Source of the DNA: Apostichopus japonicus
Taxonomy: Eukaryota; Echinodermata; Holothuroidea; Aspidochirotida; Stichopodidae
NCBI RefSeq assembly: GCF_037975245.1
Contig: NC_092575.1
Location: 28,295,341 to 28,359,340, forward strand
Direction: 5' to 3'
Length of the DNA: 64,000 nt
The notes under the pieces were generated by a model. It was not told the DNA's origin and made no database searches. It worked only from the letters and a program-made list of their open reading frames with translations. The position numbers and the translations under genes were made by a program. Of the stretch, positions 24,801 through 32,999 are shown piece after piece; within the stretch, counting starts at the first letter, position 1, and every line of letters begins with the position of its first letter.

Positions 24801-26395
24801 TTCGCACCATGGTTTATCTCTTCTTAATTATATTAACCAACTGTTCTCAACGTTTTGTCTTCCTTGCAATCGCGACCCTCCCTCTCTTGCGTACTTGTTG
24901 GTCTTTGATTTCTTGCTGCAGTTACTGGTGAAGTGTGGCAGCTCAGGATACACTGGCGTTGGCTCGCATATATTGCCATAGCAAAATATTATGAATCCGA
25001 CATTAATCCTCCCCTTTACCTATAAGATGATTGCTTCTCAGTTAACTTATCATAACAGCAGGTCATTATTAATATTAAAACGTTAATTGTCTTCCATGTC
25101 GACCGTACCGTATGCTGTGGTTTTTTATGTTTATTTCTTTGTATTTTATTTTATATTGTTTCATTTTGCCTTGTTGTTTCTCTAACAGTTTGCTCAGACA
25201 ATCCGTGCAATGGTAGAGGAATGTGTTTAGAGCTTGAAACCAAGGCTATCTGTGTTTGTGATGATGGATACACAGGGAAAAGCTGTGAGAATGGTAAGTA
25301 TGAAAAACTGTAGGTGCATGGTCAGTTTAAAATGTCTTAAGAGATTCATGAAGAAAGGAAGAGTGAAATCATTGGTTTCGTAATGATGTTATAGTTCTGC
25401 AATTATATTGTCTCAAGATAAAGATGTGGTCCGGAATCGCTGTCCATTTTGGCCATAGGTATGTGTCAAGTTTGAAGCATTTCATACATACCCAGCAATG
25501 TAGACCATGACATGGCAAACCAAGTAGGCTGTGTGTGTGTGTGTGTGTGACTGAACTAAAATTGGCCTTTGATCCATTTACCAAAATGGAGTGAGAGAGC
25601 TGGTCGATCTTAATTAGGTCTGAAGGATGTGGTTATTGATGAGACGAATTGGCCTTGAAGGTCATGGAGTAGGTTGTGCATGGGTGCACATAAAGGACTG
25701 TGACAATGGCTGGGGTAATCTGTATTTAATTACCAACTGGGGGATTTGGGAGGGGGAGGGAGGGGCATTTGGGGCAAACCCTCTCTGCCTTGGTACAGGG
25801 TTCACATCAGCTTGATGGGAGTGATTATCAAGTTGTAATAAATTCAGAACAGTCAATGTTAACTAATGGGTAACAAGATTTAATTTGGCTGGTTTTAATT
25901 TATAGACGGAAATTTACCAATAGAAAATCAGTGTTGTTCACTGGTAATATGGAATGTTTGTTTTTAACATACAATATGCTAGACTAAAAAAGTTAACCTC
26001 TATTTTGGCAGCTGTTTGATGTTATCTGTCTTTGATCATGTATGTCTATTCAATGTCAGTGGTTTGCATGAAGATATTTTCCTTGTAACTGGATCCCTGC
26101 ATATACCTACAATAATATGTATATAGTTTGTGTGCATTCAACCTAGTAGTTACATGTATGCACTTGATACAGTGATGTCTAGAAAGTTTCAGTTTCCTAT
26201 CTTTTCTTAACAGGAGGTGATCAAAATGCCAATGAAGCTGCCCCAGTGGTGGATTTTGCTAAAATGAATCCTTGGTGGATCGCCATCATCGTGGTCATCG
26301 TTCTGATCTTGGTTGTTACTCTCGGTTTCCTGGCCTTTAGCTGGTGTTCTGGTAACAAAGCCATGGATGACCAAAAAATGAGTGTGATTGCTTGA
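760..26395 (+). CDS. EGF-repeat type I transmembrane protein, 5'-incomplete (form A)
   Basis: Exons: 760-879, 1968-2093, 2640-2756, 3176-3292, 5379-5507, 7054-7161, 7657-7782, 10440-10556, 12777-12917, 13824-13955, 15160-15270, 16135-16251, 20558-20791, 21688-21807, 23958-24050, 25189-25293 and 26214-26395. All internal exons are phase 1-1 and divisible by three, so any can be skipped or duplicated without a frameshift. Fifteen exons each encode one six-cysteine EGF-like domain; exon 20558-20791 is a Ser/Thr/Pro-rich, cysteine-free stalk. The last exon encodes one transmembrane helix and a short tail ending in a stop. No signal peptide is seen, so the 5' end lies outside the window. Ten EGF domains have the C2-x4-S/T-C3 O-fucose motif known from Notch-type proteins; no clear calcium-binding EGF signature was found. 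Likely an adhesion or receptor-like surface protein; I do not recognise a specific orthologue. Downstream exons give alternative termini. Confidence 0.85.
945..1520. mobile_element. Fold-back (long inverted repeat) element in intron
   Basis: Two diverged arms of about 200 bp, roughly 945-1155 and 1290-1515, are reverse complements. For example ttgagatattaaaagttgaa in the left arm matches ttcaactttaatatctcaa in the right arm, and matching extends outward to gaatagttca / tggactattc. Organisation is that of an old fold-back or MITE-type element. No transposase and no clear target duplication seen. Confidence 0.7.
1968..2093 (+). CDS. EGF-like exon 2
   Basis: Acceptor ctaccag, donor gtatgt, phase 1-1. 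Reads [15 protein letters not shown] and ends with a [12 protein letters not shown] core. O-fucose motif present. Most similar in this gene to exons 5379-5507 and 21688-21807. Confidence 0.88.
2295..2545. repeat. AT-rich tandem repeat, gttgatatattgttctt type
   Basis: About a dozen degenerate 17-20 bp units in the intron just upstream of EGF exon 3, related to the repeat at the left edge of the window. Confidence 0.7.
2640..2756 (+). CDS. EGF-like exon 3
   Basis: Acceptor attttgcag, donor gtaaga, phase 1-1. Reads [14 protein letters not shown] with the rest of the six-Cys pattern. Both O-glucose and O-fucose motifs present. Confidence 0.88.
3176..3292 (+). CDS. EGF-like exon 4
   Basis: Acceptor aatttggaaag (a weak pyrimidine tract), donor gtaggt, phase 1-1. 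Reads [13 protein letters not shown] then [12 protein letters not shown]. Both O-glucose and O-fucose motifs present. Confidence 0.82.
3293..5378 (+). other. Intron of EGF gene, no gene seen
   Basis: AT-rich intron. Contains an imperfect direct repeat of about 40 bp (near 3597 and 3717, sharing ctatgtatagatgcatgc) and the first copy of a ~180-bp dispersed repeat at 4434-4615. A pyrimidine tract with poly-C lies at 5180-5202. Confidence 0.6.
4434..4615. repeat. Dispersed direct repeat, copy 1
   Basis: Shares about 180 bp with 5630-5812 in the next intron, including the exact core accatagatctgtggctgc. Copies flank EGF exon 5379-5507. Possibly an old transposon fragment or a duplicated segment. 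Confidence 0.65.
5379..5507 (+). CDS. EGF-like exon 5
   Basis: Acceptor ttaaaacag, donor gtaatt, phase 1-1. Reads [14 protein letters not shown] and [13 protein letters not shown]-fucose motif present. Confidence 0.88.
5630..5812. repeat. Dispersed direct repeat, copy 2
   Basis: Second copy of the 4434-4615 repeat, same orientation, diverged by substitutions and small indels. Confidence 0.65.
5813..7053 (+). other. Intron of EGF gene, no gene seen
   Basis: AT-rich intron. I see no further EGF-like exon, RNA gene or transposon end here. Confidence 0.5.
7054..7161 (+). CDS. EGF-like exon 6
   Basis: Acceptor tgatccacag, donor gtgaga, phase 1-1. Reads [14 protein letters not shown] and [13 protein letters not shown]-fucose motif present. 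Confidence 0.88.
7657..7782 (+). CDS. EGF-like exon 7
   Basis: Acceptor cttactgtag, donor gtaagt, phase 1-1. Reads [14 protein letters not shown] and [12 protein letters not shown]. Glu replaces the Ser/Thr of the O-fucose motif. Confidence 0.88.
7810..8330. repeat. AT-rich minisatellite after EGF exon 7
   Basis: About 20 degenerate units of roughly 27 bp combining ataatgaacatatcattaca and tataacat. It begins about 30 bp after the exon 7 donor. Open reading frames on both strands here are repeat artefacts. Confidence 0.85.
8400..9424 (+). other. Intron of EGF gene, no gene seen
   Basis: No recognisable coding or RNA feature. Contains a TA dinucleotide run near 9249-9272. Confidence 0.5.
9425..9724 (-). 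pseudogene. THAP-type zinc-finger N-terminal fragment (possible transposon remnant)
   Basis: The - strand frame starting at 9724 begins [12 protein letters not shown] followed by LSFFSFPS. This is the opening of a THAP domain (N-terminal C-x4-C with the conserved FxFP). The later part has W and C residues but not the expected THAP C-terminal AVPxxxxxHF block. It sits alone in an EGF-gene intron on the opposite strand. THAP domains occur in P-element-type transposases as well as host genes, so a decayed transposon piece is likely; a first exon of an unseen gene is the alternative. Confidence 0.4.
9725..10439 (+). other. Intron of EGF gene, no gene seen
   Basis: Unique-looking AT-rich sequence with no feature I can support. 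Confidence 0.45.
10440..10556 (+). CDS. EGF-like exon 8
   Basis: Acceptor cttctcatccag, donor gtataa, phase 1-1. Reads [15 protein letters not shown] and [12 protein letters not shown]. Confidence 0.88.
10557..12109 (+). other. Intron of EGF gene with small direct duplication
   Basis: No exon seen. A ~55-bp direct repeat occurs at 11157-11213 and 11259-11315, sharing atcattggaaatgcccttgc. Confidence 0.5.
12110..12615. repeat. 37-bp minisatellite
   Basis: About 12-13 tandem copies of a 37-bp unit containing gatatgtgaatgccacatg and gtacatactact, ending about 160 bp before EGF exon 9. Confidence 0.92.
12777..12917 (+). CDS. EGF-like exon 9
   Basis: Acceptor tttacatag, donor gtgggt, phase 1-1. 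Reads [14 protein letters not shown] with a long C3-C4 loop, then [13 protein letters not shown]-fucose motif present. Its long loop and LCG-QC-NGATC start are shared only with the next exon. Confidence 0.88.
13824..13955 (+). CDS. EGF-like exon 10 (GC donor)
   Basis: Acceptor ttttgtacag. Reads [14 protein letters not shown] and [12 protein letters not shown]. To keep phase 1 the exon must end at AAG followed by gcaagt, a GC-AG intron; the nearest GT donor, 4 nt downstream, would break phase with the next exon. Paralogous to exon 9. Confidence 0.85.
13956..15159 (+). other. Intron of EGF gene, no gene seen
   Basis: Follows the GC donor. No other feature recognised. Confidence 0.5.
15160..15270 (+). 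CDS. EGF-like exon 11
   Basis: Acceptor tttatcaag, donor gtaagt, phase 1-1. Reads [12 protein letters not shown] and [12 protein letters not shown]. The C2-C3 loop is one residue short, so it lacks the O-fucose motif. Confidence 0.87.
15360..15605. repeat. Imperfect direct duplication, C-rich
   Basis: A segment with ccctcacaccaccccacc and ttcacccagcagagctgaat occurs at about 15370-15440 and again at 15540-15602. Confidence 0.6.
16135..16251 (+). CDS. EGF-like exon 12
   Basis: Acceptor tttttcacag, donor gtaatt, phase 1-1. Reads [14 protein letters not shown] and [12 protein letters not shown]. No O-fucose motif (Ile before C3). Confidence 0.86.
16252..17388 (+). other. Intron of EGF gene, no gene seen
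   Basis: AT-rich, no exon or RNA gene recognised. Transposon-derived sequence follows. Confidence 0.45.
17389..18680. mobile_element. Non-autonomous element with GGGGCACAGTG-type inverted ends
   Basis: The left end (about 17389) has a G-rich run then ggcacagtggatca. The right end (to about 18680) has gtgattcactgtgccccat then a C-rich run, which is the reverse complement in kind. The same motif recurs internally near 17650 and 18335. Three diverged ~175-bp internal repeats (near 17830, 18005 and 18185) share caactaatttgcatatatc. No transposase; exact ends and target duplication unresolved. Confidence 0.55.
17464..17611. repeat. Near-perfect hairpin, ~49-bp arms
   Basis: tttacatggataaaatggta at the left is matched in reverse complement by tgccattttatccatgtaaa at the right, and the arms stay paired inward to taccaca / tgtggta. 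The loop itself contains the palindrome aaaatgcattaatgcatttt. Confidence 0.85.
18724..20383. mobile_element. Non-autonomous DNA transposon, copy 1
   Basis: Ends CAGGCGCGTATCCAGG and, in reverse complement at the right, CAGGGGCGTATCCAGG. Flanked by the direct duplication GAGGG (18719-18723 and 20384-20388). The interior has a long purine tract, shared blocks with the 59337-60504 copy, and no transposase. CAGG ends suggest a hAT-like element, but the 5-bp duplication is shorter than the usual 8 bp of hAT. Confidence 0.85.
20558..20791 (+). CDS. Ser/Thr/Pro-rich stalk exon
   Basis: Acceptor acttccag, donor gtgagc, phase 1-1, 78 codons. Cysteine-free and rich in Thr, Ser and Pro ([17 protein letters not shown] and similar), as in mucin-like O-glycosylated stalks. 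It separates EGF domains 12 and 13. Confidence 0.82.
20792..21687 (+). other. Intron of EGF gene, no gene seen
   Basis: No feature recognised. Confidence 0.45.
21688..21807 (+). CDS. EGF-like exon 13
   Basis: Acceptor gttcaacag, donor gtaagt, phase 1-1. Reads [14 protein letters not shown] and [13 protein letters not shown]-glucose and O-fucose motifs both present. Confidence 0.88.
21808..23957 (+). other. Intron of EGF gene, no gene seen
   Basis: Over 2 kb of AT-rich intron. The open frames seen on either strand resemble nothing known to me. Confidence 0.5.
23958..24050 (+). CDS. EGF-like exon 14 (short)
   Basis: Acceptor accacag, donor gtgagt, phase 1-1, 31 codons. Reads [23 protein letters not shown]. 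The C1-C2 loop is only one residue. O-fucose motif present. Confidence 0.86.
25189..25293 (+). CDS. EGF-like exon 15
   Basis: Acceptor ctctaacag, donor gtaagt, phase 1-1. Reads [13 protein letters not shown] and [12 protein letters not shown]. Last EGF domain shared by all inferred isoforms. Confidence 0.87.
26214..26395 (+). CDS. Terminal exon A: transmembrane segment and short tail
   Basis: Acceptor ttcttaacag, phase 1. Encodes a juxtamembrane acidic stretch, then [15 protein letters not shown] and following hydrophobic residues (one helix), then a ~17-residue tail ending KMSVIA and TGA. The tail has no recognised signalling motif. Confidence 0.87.
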
Positions 26396-26619
26396 GCTGG
26401 CCGTATCATGATCCTAGCTAGCAGATCATTTGTAATAATGCTAGGGTTAATTATCTCATGCCACTTAGACGAGATCCTTCATATTAACTTACCAGTGTAG
26501 ACTCTCCTCTAGCAATACATCGTGTGTTAGGGTACTAGCCTAAATTAACCAAACAATTTAAGTATCTGCAAATTAGAGACAAGGTACATTATTCATGAGC
26601 ACTGTTGTATAATGATTCA

Positions 26620-27239
26620 ATTAAAGCAATTACCATACCCAGCTCATTACTTTATTCACAGTATGTGTTAATACCTTTTTATCTTACTCATACTGAAAGA
26701 AAACAGTAGTTGTCAGAGACCTGGGTAACACTATCCTTAGAATGAGGGTCTGAAAATATTAACGAGCACAGTCCTTTTGTCTGGAATTGTTGGTCAAAAA
26801 GTTACTATTGTTTCTAAGAGCATGTGAATTAATGTCTTTCTCTCCAATATGCAATTAATATTGAAATAGCCTTTAGATTTTTATCTTTTAAACTGCAGTT
26901 TATCTTCTCTCAATACTATGCCGAGAATATCACTTTGCTTCCATTGTTCTCTGTTGTTGTTATTATATTGTCTTCTTCATTTTTTGGTTGTTATTATTTT
27001 TGTATTGTTTATTCTAGTGTTTTAAACATGTTTGAAGATGCATATCCCTGTTATAAGAAGCTCAGAGTTGTATTGCAATACCCTTGCAATATGTCTGCAA
27101 ACAGTGAGAATGGTTCATGTGGCTTTGGCGCAAGTATCAACGATAAAACATTTTAATTGAAGTACTTGTCGTGCAGTAAAACACGGAATCCAAGTTTGGA
27201 GAGTTGTTAGCCCCACCCAGGAAGTAATTCTCAAATAAA
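26620..27239 (+). promoter_or_regulatory. Candidate poly(A) signals for form A
   Basis: ATTAAA at 26620-26625 and AATAAA at 27234-27239 follow the form A stop codon. The second is followed by a T/G-rich stretch. Which is used cannot be told from sequence. Confidence 0.4.
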
Positions 27240-28849
27240 AGATTTTGTAGTCTTGTTAAAACTTTCATAAAACTTACTTAACCTTGAGATGCGTCAACAG
27301 GGAAAGTTATACATACCCTCTATAAAGCGATGCATTCCTTCAATGCAACTCAAAATTTCTCTTTTGTCCTTCACGCCTTTAATGAAACACCGTAGAATTA
27401 TTGGCACCACTAACAGAGTATTGGCCCTTCAGTTTATTTACTGTATATGATATGTCAACTGCTGTGTTGCTCCATTCAGTGATGACTTGCACTATAAATC
27501 TTCAACATGTTTTTTTTTTTGTGTCCAAGGCATTAATTGTTTTATTGAAGGGTTTTCTTATTTTTTTGTATTGTTACATTTTATGAGTAGCAGACATGTT
27601 GTTATTCTCTTACTTGATTTTTATACATTTCAATGCACTGCTTTAATGCATATACCGTTGTTTTTCAGCACTGTCCCATCAGTACTAGGGAAATGAGGTA
27701 TTTTATATTTGCTGTTTTCAAATTTATGTTTTTCTCTCTAGTCTTACCTGTCTTATTGAAAACATTCTTAAGGACAGATGCCATATTTAGTATGTTGATG
27801 TTTCACATTTAGTACAAGAAGCTTATTGTTGAGGTCAATGGTCATTTCAGGACAGCCTGTGTCATTGTGAATTTATTGTTTATCAAATCACACTGCCTTT
27901 CACTGCATTACTAAGATCAAGTATGTTGTACACCCTCACTATACATTTATCAGATTCATGACGAACCAGATCGTTACATCATCAAAACCACATCGCATTT
28001 TTAAATTCTGGTTTCCTTTTCTGGTATAATTATAGAAATTAACTAATAAATAATGTAACTGGTAAATTATTAATTACTTTTAAAAGAGGAACGAAATTTA
28101 TTACTTTTCAAATTAATCTTTTTTTTAACAAAATATGTAAATGCAATTCATGGGAATATAGTTTAAAGTAGTCCTACATTTCCATGATGTTAGAAAACTG
28201 GAGAAATGAAGTTGAAATTTAAGCCATTTTAATGCCAGCGTAGCAGGATATTCATATATTAAACGAAATAGCAATTTCCAGCAGATGGATACTAATGACT
28301 AAAACAGGATGTTCATTATAATTATCAACATTAATGCAAAGTTTATTTTAATATAAAAAGATTATGATTTATAGCTTAGCATTGCTTTTTTGTCACATTC
28401 AATCCATTATTTTGCAAAATCGGTGAAGGGTGAACGTTATAAAAGTATGTTAATGTTAAGGCCTTTGGTAAGCTGATTAGTAAAATGTAAAATTAGTTGA
28501 TGACAATCCTTCAGTGTGTTTCTCTTTGAGTTCTCTCTTTTTCAGCTATATTAAACAAACTACCCACCCCTCCTCCACCCATGGCTACTGGACTGTGATA
28601 AATATGTATCCATCAGGAGCACTCAGGAGTCCATCGACTACAATGCACTATATTATACTACAGTGCTATATACTATACTGCAATGCACTATACTATACTA
28701 CAGTCACTATATCCCCAAATATGCAAGAAAGTCAAATAATGGTCAAAGGCAAATTTGAAGAAGTATTCTATTGTTGACAAAGGTGATGCTCTGAGTAGAC
28801 GCTGACAATGATAAAACCGTTTCATTTACAATTAATATAAGGGCATAAT
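27240..28849 (+). other. Intergenic or intronic, no gene seen
   Basis: AT-rich. A small tandem of tactatactacagtgcacta-like units lies near 28640-28705. Nothing else recognised. Confidence 0.45.
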
Positions 28850-29705
28850 GGTACATATGTTTCTTTATCAATTAATATTAGATTTTTCAGGTCCAGGAAT
28901 TAGAAGGTCAGAAAGATACATATGTTTCTTTATCAATCAATATTACATTTCTTCAGGTCCAGGAATTAGAAGGTCAGAATGATACATCTGTTTCATTATC
29001 AATTAGTATTAGATTTCTTCTGGTCCAGGAATTAGAAAGTCAGAATGAAACATCTGTTTCATAATCAATCAATATTACATTTCTTCAGATCCAGGAATTA
29101 GAAGGTCAGAATGATACATCTGTTTTACATATTTTCAATCAATACTACATTTCTTCAGGTCCAGGAATTAGAATGTCAGAATGATACATCTGTTTCATGA
29201 TCAATCAATATTGGATTTCTTCCGGTCCAGGAATTAGAAGGTCAGAATGATACATCTGTTTTATTTATTTTCAATCAATGCTACATTTCTTCAGGTCCAG
29301 GAATTAGAATGTCAGAATGATACATCTGTTTCATGATCAATCAATATTGGATTTCTTCAAGTTCAGGAATTAGAATGTCAGAATGATACATCTGTTTCAT
29401 TCATTATCAATCAATATAAGATTTCTTCAGGTCCAGGAATTAGAAGGTCAGAATGATACATCTGTTTCATGATCAATCAATATTGGATTTCTTCAAGTCC
29501 AGGAATTAGAAGGTCAGAATGATACATCTGTTTTACATATTTTCAATCAATACTACATTTCTTCAGGTCCAGGAATTAGAATGTCAGAATGATACATCTG
29601 TTTCATGATCAATCAATATTGGATTTCTTCCGGTCCAGGAATTAGAAGGTCAGAATGATACATCTGTTTCATTATCAATCAATATAAAATTTCTTCAGGT
29701 CCCCT
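28850..29705. repeat. ~67-bp minisatellite with acceptor-like motif
   Basis: About 12 copies of a unit with ccaggaattagaaggtcag and gatacatctgtttcat. Nearly every copy contains atttcttcag followed by gtcc, which reads as a 3' splice site on the + strand. It lies between terminal exons A and B. Confidence 0.9.
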
Positions 29706-30337
29706 CACCTTGGACTCAGCCTGTGCCAAACATGAGACTTTCATAATGCCCATCCTTTGTAAAAGCAAGTTCTCTCCTTAGAACTTTAAAAGCATGACTT
29801 TCATGATATCCCTCCCCTGTAACTGCTACTCCACCCTTCCCCCACCACCCTTCCCCACCCCTCAGGACTGTGTCAAGCATGTAACCTTCATTGCCACTCA
29901 CACGTGTACCAATCAGTTATTTCCATATCAGTGCCAGATCACTTGAAATAGCTTGAAATCACTTGAAATAGCTGTGATGATAATCCAATCATCCAACTAT
30001 GTAATATATAATATACATATCTCATGTCTAACACTTTACATGCATGAACTGGGACATGAAATATCAGAATTGGTTGTCATGGAAACCATCTAATTCCAAG
30101 TCTGTATGCATAACTTCCTGTATCACTGAGTGGTCTGTGAATCAAACTTATTTATTTTCAACATTTAATTACAATGAATGATTTCAAACATCTTGAAACC
30201 TCAATAATTTGTCGTTCATTGTCATAGTATCGTGTTTGCTAAGGTATAGGCTACTATTCTTCCAAATGAGGCCTTTCATGATATTGAAATTATAATTAAA
30301 TAATTTTCTTTTCTTTTCTTTAATTGTGTTTTTACAG

Positions 30338-30465
30338 ATGGAATTAGACCAGATGTAAACTTTCCAAGTAGAGTGGACTTTCTGCTGGACTCTTCAGCAA
30401 CTCTTATTCTGGTCACTGACTTATTCATTCTTTTCCTTCTGCTCTTCTTTCCACTCTTGCTCTAA
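30338..30465 (+). CDS. Terminal exon B: hydrophobic C-terminus, GPI-signal-like
   Basis: Strong acceptor (T-rich tract then tttttacag), phase 1 like all upstream exons. Encodes a short hydrophilic part, then LDSSATLILVTDLF and a Leu/Phe-rich stretch running directly into TAA with no cytoplasmic tail. Small residues (DSSA) followed by a terminal hydrophobic block fit a GPI-anchor attachment signal. AATAAA follows at 30639-30644. Alternatives: a tail-less transmembrane end, or a chance ORF behind a cryptic acceptor. Confidence 0.6.
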
Positions 30466-30638
30466 CTTTGTCACCTACTTTAAGCAATACATGTTATAAA
30501 CATTTAAATGTGTGTGTGTTAGGTTATATATGTCACACAGAGGTCAGTTACCTAGACATTCTGAAGAGTTATTATAACACATGATGTTTTACAAAATATT
30601 CTCGTTTCCTATAGCATTGACATTTTTATCCTATATAA

Positions 30639-30644
30639 AATAAA
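30639..30644 (+). promoter_or_regulatory. Poly(A) signal AATAAA for terminal exon B
   Basis: AATAAA lies 174 nt after the exon B stop codon and before the next exon at 30794. Confidence 0.5.
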
Positions 30645-30793
30645 ACAGTACTTTCTTCAAATTCGAGAAATCAAAGTTTGAGTTTTCTTCACACAACATG
30701 TAGAGTTTGACAATTTCCTTTGTCAATTCTGTTAAGCTGTGTAATTAGTCCATTGTTTCTCCACCAATGTTGACAATTAATTTTACTGTTTAG

Positions 30794-30907
30794 TGGTACA
30801 GAGTGTCAGTCCCATCTCAACTACGGAAGAAGATGTGATATCAACTTCTAGGCCCAGTACTGATGTCATCATACCAGAAATAACACAACTGACCAGAAAT
30901 GATGGAT
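30794..30907 (+). CDS. Exon C1: Ser/Thr-rich stalk
   Basis: Acceptor ttactgtttag, donor gtaagt, phase 1-1. Encodes VQSVSPISTTEEDVISTSRP and continues Thr/Ser-rich, without cysteine. Confidence 0.65.
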
Positions 30908-32046
30908 GTAAGTTTACTATTTGACGAGCAAATTCATACGATGCTTAATAGGGGGATAAAAATAAGTGTCCCCAAATCTCAAATTTTTGACTTTTTATCT
31001 CAATATTGTGACTTTTATCTCAAACATTTGACTTTCTATCTCAAAATTGTTCTTTCTATGTCCCTTTTAAGCCACCTTACATTCCCCTATGTACACTCAG
31101 TCTGGTCTGTTGACTTTGAGAGTTGTAGGAAATATACTGTTTTAAAACAGAATTATGAATTACATATTACCTGACTCTTCCCTATCTTTACAGCATTTGC
31201 TAATCTTTGTCTGGAAGACAATCCTTGTGACCAAGATTCAGCAGACTGCTACAGTCTTACAGATCGAGTGATCTGTGTTTGTAAGACCGGAATCAATAAA
31301 GAGTCCTGCATCGGACAAAATGAGAGTAAGTAGTATAAACCAACATGAGTTGCTCTGTCAAGCAGGGGGGCCGACACATGATGGTTAAATCACTTGGTAA
31401 AGTTGGTATTTTCACATATTTATCTAAATTTAAGAAACAAACTTAGCATTTTATTAGTTAAGCTTGTAGTAGAACTGGGAATTTTCCAAAAGAGCCCAGT
31501 AACGATTCAACTGACGATGGCACGAGTCAAGTTATGGGGAAAGTACCCTTTCCTTCCCCACAAAAATGAGTAGTTATTATAATAATAAACCTTTCATATA
31601 AACCTAGTATAGGCTCATTTTATCTGCAGCTACAATGCCCATTTCTTTTCATGGAGGCAACTCCCCCCATGGGTCTGTCCCTGACTAACATGGACTTTGG
31701 GACGTTGTAAGGATGTCCAACTGATGTATTGTGTAGGACTATTTGGTATTAATGTACATATACTCTGTTATTGTTAATTTGACGCCTTTAATAGTATTTT
31801 TGTTCATCTAAACAATGTTCTCTTTCACCTTGGTTTCCAGTGGGCAATGAAGTTGGCACCCTGGAGCTTATATTTGTACAAAACTGGTGGATTGGGGTCA
31901 TCTTCATCTCTGTAACACTTGTGGTCTTCATTCTGCTGGTCGGGATCATCTACTCCTGCCTCTGTAGGTGTTCTTATGGTGTCAGTAATGACATTGATCT
32001 CCCAACAGTGATACCAAATGGACATTCACATCCTAATAATGCATAA
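30794..32046 (+). CDS. Terminal exon set C: stalk, Cys-rich domain, transmembrane tail
   Basis: Three exons, 30794-30907, 31194-31325 and 31841-32046, all entered in phase 1 and therefore joinable to EGF exon 15. They encode a Ser/Thr-rich stalk, a six-Cys EGF-like unit, and a single transmembrane helix with a ~33-residue tail. They could be a third C-terminal form of the EGF gene or the 3' part of a separate related gene whose 5' exons were missed. Splicing to EGF exon 15 is inference. Confidence 0.68.
31194..31325 (+). CDS. Exon C2: diverged EGF-like domain
   Basis: Acceptor atctttacag, donor gtaagt, phase 1-1. Six cysteines: LCLEDNPC, DC, VICVC, SC. The usual glycine after C5 is retained (CKTGINKESC). 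Confidence 0.68.
31841..32046 (+). CDS. Exon C3: transmembrane helix and tail
   Basis: Acceptor tggtttccag, phase 1. Encodes NWWIGVIFISVTLVVFILL and more hydrophobic residues, a CLCRC juxtamembrane cluster (possible palmitoylation), then a tail ending HPNNA and TAA. The WWI start of the helix echoes exon A (WWIAII). The last codons and stop lie in the first unit of the downstream minisatellite. Confidence 0.72.
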
Positions 32047-32990
32047 TCATAGTAATGCATGACCTAATAATGCATGACCATAGTAATGCATGATCATAGT
32101 AGTGCATGACCATAGAAAGGCATGATCATAGCAATGCATGGTCATAGTCATGCATGATCATGATAATGCATGATCATAGTAATGCATGTTCATAAGAAAG
32201 CATGATCATAGCAATGCATGGTCATAGTCATGCATGATCATAGTAATGCATGATCATAATAATGCATGATCATAGCAATGCATGGTCATAGTCATGCATG
32301 ATCATAATGCATGATCGTAATGCATGCTAGTAATGCATGTTCGTAATAATGCATGATCATAGTAATGCATGTTCATATTAATGCATGATCATAATGCATG
32401 ACCTAATAATGCATGAACATAGTAATGCATGATCATAGTAGTGCATGACCATAGAAAGGCATGATCATAGCAATGCATGGTCATAGTCATGCATAATCAT
32501 GATAATGCATGATCATAGTAATGCATGTTCATAAGAAAGCATGATCATAGCAATGCATGGTCATAGTCATGCATGATCATAGTAATGCATGATCATAATA
32601 ATGCATGATCATAGTAATGCATGTTCATATTAATGCATGATCATAATGCATGATCATAATGCATGATCGTAATGCATGCTAGTAATGCATGTTCATAATA
32701 ATGCATGATCATAGTAATGCATGTTCATATCAATGCATGATCATAATGCATGACCATAGTAATGCATGACCATAGTAATGCATGACCATAGTAATGCATG
32801 ACCATAGTAATGCATGATCATAGCAATGCATGGTCATAGTCATGCATGATCATAGTAATGCATGATCATAATAATACATGATCATAGTAATGCATGTTCA
32901 TAAGAAAAGCATGATCATATTTATGCATGATCATAGTAATGCATGCTCATAATAATGCATGAGCATAGTATTGCATGCTCATAGTATTCA
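32027..32990. repeat. ~16-bp minisatellite with higher-order structure
   Basis: More than 50 units of the type gcatgatcatagtaat. A longer block is itself duplicated: the run with agtagtgcatgaccatag and gaaaggcatgatcatagc near 32095 recurs near 32435, a spacing of about 340 bp. It begins within the coding end of exon C3. Confidence 0.92.
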
Positions 32991-32999
32991 CAAGTGGTG

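Noticed and set aside
28850-29705. CRISPR-like repeat-spacer pattern
   Set aside because: Units are contiguous with no unique spacers, and the genome is eukaryotic; an ordinary minisatellite.
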